A DNA stretch of 36,274 bases, from assembly GCA_902800245.1 (NCBI GenBank), contig CADCDY010000023.1:1-36274 (forward strand). The letters are read 5' to 3'. The position numbers were made by a program, and so were the translations under genes. How positions within the stretch are numbered: the stretch's first letter is position 1; each line of letters opens with the position of its first letter. The notes beneath the pieces were generated by a model that saw only the letters and a list, made by a program, of their open reading frames with translations, had not been told where the DNA came from and made no database searches. The stretch is from an uncultured Prevotellaceae bacterium. Lineage in GTDB: Bacteria; Bacteroidota; Bacteroidia; Bacteroidales; Bacteroidaceae. Below, piece by piece: positions 31,656 to 36,274 of the stretch.

Positions 31656-33241
31656 ATCAAGAAATAGAAAGAAGAAGAACATTTGCGATTATCTCGCACC
31701 CAGACGCTGGTAAGACCACGCTGACAGAGAAGTTTCTGCTGTTTGGTGGACAAATCCAGGTGGCTGGTGCAGTAAAGAACAACAAGATTAAGAAGACCGC
31801 TACTTCCGACTGGATGGACATCGAGAAGCAGCGTGGTATCTCGGTGTCGACGTCCGTGATGGAGTTCGACTATACACCCGATGGGTCGGACGTTGAGTAT
31901 AAAGTAAACATCCTCGACACCCCAGGTCACCAGGACTTTGCCGAGGATACGTACCGCACGCTGACGGCCGTCGATTCTGCCATTATCGTGGTGGATGGTG
32001 CCAAGGGTGTGGAGACGCAGACACGTAAGCTGATGAATGTATGTCGTATGAGGAATACACCCGTCATCATCTTTATTAATAAGATGGACCGCGAGGGCCG
32101 TGACCCCTTCGACCTCTTGGACGAGTTGGAACAGGAACTGGAAATCAAGGTGCGCCCGCTGTCGTGGCCCATCAATCAGGGTGCCAAGTTCAAGGGTGTG
32201 TATAACATCTACGAAAACAAGCTCGACCTGTTTACGCCCGACAAGCAGCGCGTAACTGAAAAGGTCAGTGTGGAGGTCGGTTCCCCCGACCTCGATAAAC
32301 GCGTCGGGGAAACCGACGCCGCCAAGCTCCGCGAAGACTTGGAATTGGTAGATGGCGTCTATCCCGAATTCGACGTCGAGACATATCGCTCTGCTGAGGT
32401 GGCTCCCGTGTTCTTTGGTTCAGCCCTGAACAACTTCGGTGTGCAGGAATTGCTGAACTGTTTTGTGGAGATTGCTCCCAGTCCCAAGCCCACCAAGGCT
32501 GAGGAACGCGACGTACAACCCGAGGAACCGAAGTTTACAGGCTTCATCTTCAAGATTACCGCCAATATCGACCCCAACCACCGTTCGTGTATTGCCTTCT
32601 GCAAAGTGTGCTCTGGAAAATTCCAGCGCAACCAGCCCTACCTGCATGTGCGTCAGGGTAAGACATTGCGATTCTCGTCGCCCACGCAGTTTATGGCACA
32701 GCGCAAGTCGACCATCGACGAAGCGTGGCCCGGTGACATCGTGGGTCTGCCCGATACGGGTGGTATGTTCAAGATTGGCGATACCATCACCGAGGGTGAA
32801 CAGCTCCATTTCCGTGGTCTTCCTTCCTTCTCGCCTGAACTCTTCAAGTATATCGAGAATGACGACCCCATGAAGTCGAAGCAGTTGCAGAAGGGTATCG
32901 ACCAATTGATGGACGAGGGTGTGGCCCAATTGTTCGTCAATCAGTTTAACAATCGCAAGATCATCGGAACAGTTGGACAGTTGCAGTTCGAGGTCATCCA
33001 GTACCGTCTGGAGAATGAGTACAACGCCAAGTGCCGTTGGGAACCCGTACACCTGTATAAGGCGTGCTGGATTGAGAGTGACGATGAGAAAGAACTGGAG
33101 AACTTCAAGAAACGCAAGTACCAGTACATGGCGAAAGACAAGGAAGGCCGTGACGTGTTCCTTGCTGATTCGGGCTACGTGCTATCAATGGCACAGGAGG
33201 ACTTCAAACATATCAAGTTCCACTTTACATCAGAGTTTTAG
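31652..33241 (+). CDS. prfC: Peptide chain release factor 3
   Basis: A 529-residue translational GTPase that removes RF1/RF2 from the ribosome after termination. G-motifs: [17 protein letters not shown] (P-loop), the GISVSTSVM switch, [15 protein letters not shown] (G3) and [20 protein letters not shown] (G4). Domains II and III follow, with [16 protein letters not shown] near residue 440. Length and motifs fit RF3 rather than EF-G. Operon position: overlaps rfbD, 11 nt before the Sua5-like gene. Confidence 0.97.
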   Translation: MNQEIERRRTFAIISHPDAGKTTLTEKFLLFGGQIQVAGAVKNNKIKKTATSDWMDIEKQRGISVSTSVMEFDYTPDGSDVEYKVNILDTPGHQDFAEDTYRTLTAVDSAIIVVDGAKGVETQTRKLMNVCRMRNTPVIIFINKMDREGRDPFDLLDELEQELEIKVRPLSWPINQGAKFKGVYNIYENKLDLFTPDKQRVTEKVSVEVGSPDLDKRVGETDAAKLREDLELVDGVYPEFDVETYRSAEVAPVFFGSALNNFGVQELLNCFVEIAPSPKPTKAEERDVQPEEPKFTGFIFKITANIDPNHRSCIAFCKVCSGKFQRNQPYLHVRQGKTLRFSSPTQFMAQRKSTIDEAWPGDIVGLPDTGGMFKIGDTITEGEQLHFRGLPSFSPELFKYIENDDPMKSKQLQKGIDQLMDEGVAQLFVNQFNNRKIIGTVGQLQFEVIQYRLENEYNAKCRWEPVHLYKACWIESDDEKELENFKKRKYQYMAKDKEGRDVFLADSGYVLSMAQEDFKHIKFHFTSEF

Positions 33242-33252
33242 AACACGAATAT

Positions 33253-33870
33253 ATGACGAGAGAAGAAGATATCAAGAAAGCCGTAGAGATATTACGTAAG
33301 GGCGGAGTCATCCTCTACCCTACCGATACCGTATGGGGCATTGGTTGTGATGCAACAAATGCGGAGGCTGTGAAGCGCGTCTACGCCATCAAGCAGCGCG
33401 ACGACTCAAAAGCACTCATCTGCCTCGTAGATAGTGACGCCCGTATGCAGCGCTACTTCCGTAACATACCCGATGTCGCCTGGCAACTCATCGACAGCCT
33501 AAAAAGTGTGTCCGACGATTCTGTCGTCGGAACGAAGGATATCTCCCCCACGAAGCCCACCACCATCATCCTTGACGGTGCCATCAACCTCGCTCCGAAC
33601 CTCATTGCCGAGGACGGCAGCTTGGGCATTCGCATCACGCAGGAGCCCTTCTCGAAGGAACTCTGCTATCGTTTCCAGAAAGCGCTGGTTTCTACCTCTG
33701 CCAACATCAGTGGCGAACCCGCCGCACAAAACTACTGCGACATCGACCCGCGCATCATCGAACAGGTGGACTACGTCTGCTGGAGTCGTCGTCAAGAACA
33801 TAAACCCCATACGCCAAGCAGCATCATCCGTCTGCGTGAAAACGGCGAAGTGACTATTATCAGACAATAA
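33253..33870 (+). CDS. Sua5/YciO/YrdC protein (threonylcarbamoyl-AMP synthase)
   Basis: A 205-residue YrdC-domain protein. GGVILYPTDTVWGIGCDATN, KQRDDSKALICLV and the STSANISGEPA motif are those of enzymes that make threonylcarbamoyl-AMP for the t6A base of ANN-reading tRNAs. It is the short form without the Sua5 C-terminal domain. As YciO paralogues share the fold, the t6A role is likely but not certain. It is 6 nt upstream of the ClC gene in the operon. Confidence 0.88.
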   Translation: MTREEDIKKAVEILRKGGVILYPTDTVWGIGCDATNAEAVKRVYAIKQRDDSKALICLVDSDARMQRYFRNIPDVAWQLIDSLKSVSDDSVVGTKDISPTKPTTIILDGAINLAPNLIAEDGSLGIRITQEPFSKELCYRFQKALVSTSANISGEPAAQNYCDIDPRIIEQVDYVCWSRRQEHKPHTPSSIIRLRENGEVTIIRQ

Positions 33871-33876
33871 AGAACG

Positions 33877-35685
33877 ATGGAGCGACAAAGTGAACAGGTG
33901 ATAGGTCCCAAGTGGTTACAACGACTGCATGAGTGGCGCGTACAGAATGTCAGCGATAAGATGTTCCTGCTCGTACTGGCATTCCTTGTAGGACTGTTAT
34001 CTGCTGTGGCTGCATACGTCCTGCACGGACTCATCAACATCATCGTCGCCCTGCTGACAGGTAAATTCGCCACTGATTCATACAACTGGCTCTATCTGGT
34101 TTATCCCGTAGTGGGTATCTGGCTGACGTCGCTCTTCGTACGCTATATCGTGAAAGACAACATCTCACACGGTATCACGCGCATCCTCTATGCCATCTCG
34201 TCAAACCGTTCCCGCATAAAGGCACACAACACATGGTCGTCGGTCATCGCTTCAGCTATCACTATCGGTTTCGGTGGTTCTGTGGGAGCCGAGGCACCGA
34301 TCGTACTGACGGGGTCAGCCATCGGCTCTAACCTCGGAAAACTGTTCCGCATGGACAACAAGACGCTAATGACGCTCGTTGGCTGTGGGGCTGCCGGTGC
34401 TATTGCGGGAATCTTCAAAGCACCTATCGCAGGACTGGTCTTTACGCTCGAAGTGTTGATGATCGACCTGACGATGGCGTCACTATTGCCCATCCTCGTG
34501 TCGTGCGTGACGGCCACCTGTTTCACATACATCTTCAGCGGTAATGCCGTCATGTTCTCCTTCCAGCTCGATAGCGACTGGACGGTGGAACGCATACCGG
34601 CATCCATCCTGTTAGGCGTGACATGTGGACTGGTATCGCTCTATTTCATCCGTACGATGAATGCCTGCGAGGATATGTTTGCACGTTTCAAAGACAAACC
34701 ATACGTCCGCTTGGCTATCGGTGGTGCTATCCTCAGCACACTTATCTTCGTATTCCCGTCACTCTATGGTGAAGGCTACCACTCTATCAACCTGCTGCTG
34801 AACGGTAAAACAGAAGCAGATTGGAATCAAATCTTGGAAGGATCACTGTTCTATGGACATTCAGAATACATTATTATATATATAGGACTGGTACTACTCA
34901 CCAAAGTCTTTGCCACTTCTGCTACAAATGGTGGTGGTGGATGTGGCGGTACATTCGCACCCTCGCTATTCATTGGATGCTTCACGGGATTCCTCTTTTC
35001 ACGACTTTGGAACATCCATCAGATAGGTGTCTATGTGCCAGAAAAGAATTTCTCGCTCTTGGGCATGGCGGGTGTGATGTCGGGAGTCATGCACGCACCA
35101 CTGACAGGCATCTTCCTCATTGCCGAGATCACCAGCGGCTATAACCTCTTCATGCCACTGATGATTGTCGCCGTTTCCAGCTATCTCACCATCAGCATCT
35201 TCGAACCTCATGGCATCTATGGTCTGCGCTTGGCAAAACAGGGAAAACTGGTAACCCACCATACCGACCATGCCGTATTGACGCTGATGAGTCTCGATTC
35301 TGTCATTGAGCGCGACTTCCAAGCCGTTGACCCAGATATGGAGTTAGGACAGATGGTACATAAAATCAGCCGTTCACACAACAGCGTCTTGCCCGTGACC
35401 GATGCTGCAGGAACACTACTTGGAGAAATCAATCTTATCAAAATACGCCACGTCGTCTTCCGCACCGAACTGTACAACCATTTCCGTGCATCACAACTGA
35501 TGTCACAACCAGACGCCATATTGAGTGACACTACACCCATGACACAGGTGATGAAGATTTTCGAGCGTACACAAGCAGACTGGCTCCCCGTCATCGACGA
35601 AAGCAACCATCTGAAGGGTTATATCTCACGTAAACGCATGTATGATATGTACCGTAAGATGGTACACGACTTCAGTCAGGATTAA
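33877..35685 (+). CDS. ClC family chloride channel/antiporter with CBS pair
   Basis: A 602-residue membrane protein. The ClC core (about residues 25-440) has GFGGSVGAEAPIVLTGSA with the gating Glu in a GAEAP variant, GIFKAPIAGLVFTLEV, and GGGGCGGTFAPSLFIG, the anion-site GxFAP-like motif. Two CBS domains follow (about 460-595), which in this family bind nucleotides and regulate gating. The intact gating Glu favours H+/Cl- exchange over a pure channel. Last gene of the operon, before a hairpin at 35693. Confidence 0.93.
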   Translation: MERQSEQVIGPKWLQRLHEWRVQNVSDKMFLLVLAFLVGLLSAVAAYVLHGLINIIVALLTGKFATDSYNWLYLVYPVVGIWLTSLFVRYIVKDNISHGITRILYAISSNRSRIKAHNTWSSVIASAITIGFGGSVGAEAPIVLTGSAIGSNLGKLFRMDNKTLMTLVGCGAAGAIAGIFKAPIAGLVFTLEVLMIDLTMASLLPILVSCVTATCFTYIFSGNAVMFSFQLDSDWTVERIPASILLGVTCGLVSLYFIRTMNACEDMFARFKDKPYVRLAIGGAILSTLIFVFPSLYGEGYHSINLLLNGKTEADWNQILEGSLFYGHSEYIIIYIGLVLLTKVFATSATNGGGGCGGTFAPSLFIGCFTGFLFSRLWNIHQIGVYVPEKNFSLLGMAGVMSGVMHAPLTGIFLIAEITSGYNLFMPLMIVAVSSYLTISIFEPHGIYGLRLAKQGKLVTHHTDHAVLTLMSLDSVIERDFQAVDPDMELGQMVHKISRSHNSVLPVTDAAGTLLGEINLIKIRHVVFRTELYNHFRASQLMSQPDAILSDTTPMTQVMKIFERTQADWLPVIDESNHLKGYISRKRMYDMYRKMVHDFSQD

Positions 35686-35692
35686 AACATAT

Positions 35693-35724
35693 GAAGCCCT
35701 AGGTCATTGCTGACTCAGGGCTTC
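35693..35724 (+). terminator. Hairpin ending the LysE-ClC operon
   Basis: The outer stem GAAGCCCT/AGGGCTTC and the inner stem GTCA/TGAC around TTGC form one long hairpin 8 nt after the ClC stop. A strong U-run is missing, so termination strength is uncertain. Confidence 0.6.
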
Positions 35725-35828
35725 GCTTCAGAAAAAGTGGCGGTCTCCACTATCATTATTTGTAACACTTTTTGCCACAATTAACAAAGATTAACACACC
35801 GCAAAAACAATTAAATAAAAATTCTTCC

Positions 35829-35836
35829 TACATTTG
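35829..35836 (+). promoter_or_regulatory. -7 box of the right-edge secreted gene
   Basis: TACATTTG lies 17 nt before the ATG at 35854. No TTTG at -33. The upstream DNA is AT-rich. Confidence 0.5.
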
Positions 35837-35853
35837 CAAAAATTTGAATCCTT

Positions 35854-36274
35854 ATGAAACAATTACTAGTAACCGCATTAACGACATTATTTTTGCTACT
35901 GTCAGGTAGCGAGGCAGTATGGGCAGACGATTTCATCGTGGAGCGAGCCGTCAACTTAGGTCAACTTGACTCATGGGCGGACATAAGTAAGTTCCAATGG
36001 GAGGAAATCAATTACGGCATACAGGACAACGGTGCCGAGATGGATGCTCTCAAGGCGGTCTTCCGCGACCCTGCTCCGAAGGACACCGTGGGCTTCTATA
36101 ACCAGATATACTCGGCGCGCGACAACCAGTACATCGTCTTGCGTCTGGACAAGGCTCAGGGCAACCGGCCTTTCCACGTCCGCGTGACCTGCATCAAGAG
36201 CACCACAGACCCCTCGCTGAACAACACGAAGGTGTTTTCCGCCAATAACTACGCCTACATCATGCCACCCATCA
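35854..36274 (+). CDS. Secreted protein of unknown function, cut by the window edge
   Basis: An ATG at 35854 opens 140 codons that run off the right edge. A signal peptide MKQLLVTALTTLFLLLSGSE, ending AVWA, is followed by DDFIVERAVNLGQLDSWADI and a soluble region rich in aromatic and charged residues, for example DNQYIVLRLDKAQGNRPF. I do not recognise the family; the style is that of Prevotella surface or secreted proteins with beta-sandwich domains. A promoter box precedes it. Confidence 0.75.
   Translation, partial: MKQLLVTALTTLFLLLSGSEAVWADDFIVERAVNLGQLDSWADISKFQWEEINYGIQDNGAEMDALKAVFRDPAPKDTVGFYNQIYSARDNQYIVLRLDKAQGNRPFHVRVTCIKSTTDPSLNNTKVFSANNYAYIMPPI

Overview
The window reads as chromosomal DNA of a Prevotellaceae/Bacteroidales bacterium. 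The evidence is: promoters of the Bacteroidetes type (TTTG, 20 nt, TAnnTTTG) in front of many genes; Bacteroidales families such as DUF4924 and a TPR-transmembrane-HTH regulator; secreted enzymes with a short Prevotella-like C-terminal tail; plant-polysaccharide enzymes; and no rRNA, tRNA, phage or CRISPR sequence. Species cannot be fixed from the sequence alone.
Layout. 1-3.2 kb (minus): the start of a secreted protein that runs off the left edge, a membrane TPR regulator whose HTH end is split off by a frame change, an archaeal-type ATPase, and a 65-bp duplicate of the start of the TPR gene on the far side of the ATPase. 3.2-5.4 kb (minus): a division/RNA-decay operon with a coiled-coil protein, zapA and rny. 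5.5-10.6 kb (minus): a secreted EEP-fold hydrolase, a broken copy of an alpha/beta hydrolase, the intact copy, and an unknown conserved protein. 10.7-14.3 kb: rfbA, a sugar kinase-nucleotidyltransferase fusion, and a sigma-70 factor. 14.3-16.1 kb (minus): rpe and fmt.
16.1-17.35 kb is a gene-poor scar. It holds remnants of at least two genes, a 439-bp element bounded by perfect 18-bp inverted repeats and filled with CCCCTCAC/GTGAGGGG octamers, and three 21-bp-spaced repeats just before the next gene.
17.35-29.45 kb is a carbohydrate region: GH5 endoglucanase, PagL-like lipid A deacylase, GH36 alpha-galactosidase overlapping a MATE exporter, a PL1-type pectate lyase, a GH28-GH105 fusion and a ROK sugar kinase. 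Together these could cut beta-glucan or mannan and pectin backbones, remove galactose side chains, finish unsaturated galacturonide ends and phosphorylate released hexose. No SusC/SusD pair or sensor is present. 29.5-35.7 kb (plus) is a tight operon: LysE exporter, DUF4924, rfbD, prfC, a Sua5/YrdC protein and a ClC-CBS channel, closed by a hairpin. A secreted protein of unknown function starts at 35.85 kb and runs off the right edge.
Most striking points: the 439-bp inverted-repeat element with 21-bp iterons in front of the GH5 gene; the ATPase between 65-bp direct repeats of a neighbouring gene; the twice-deleted hydrolase copy; tandem duplicated promoters before GH36; a heptamer array inside the GH105 coding sequence; and several promoters so close to the start codon that the mRNAs may be leaderless.
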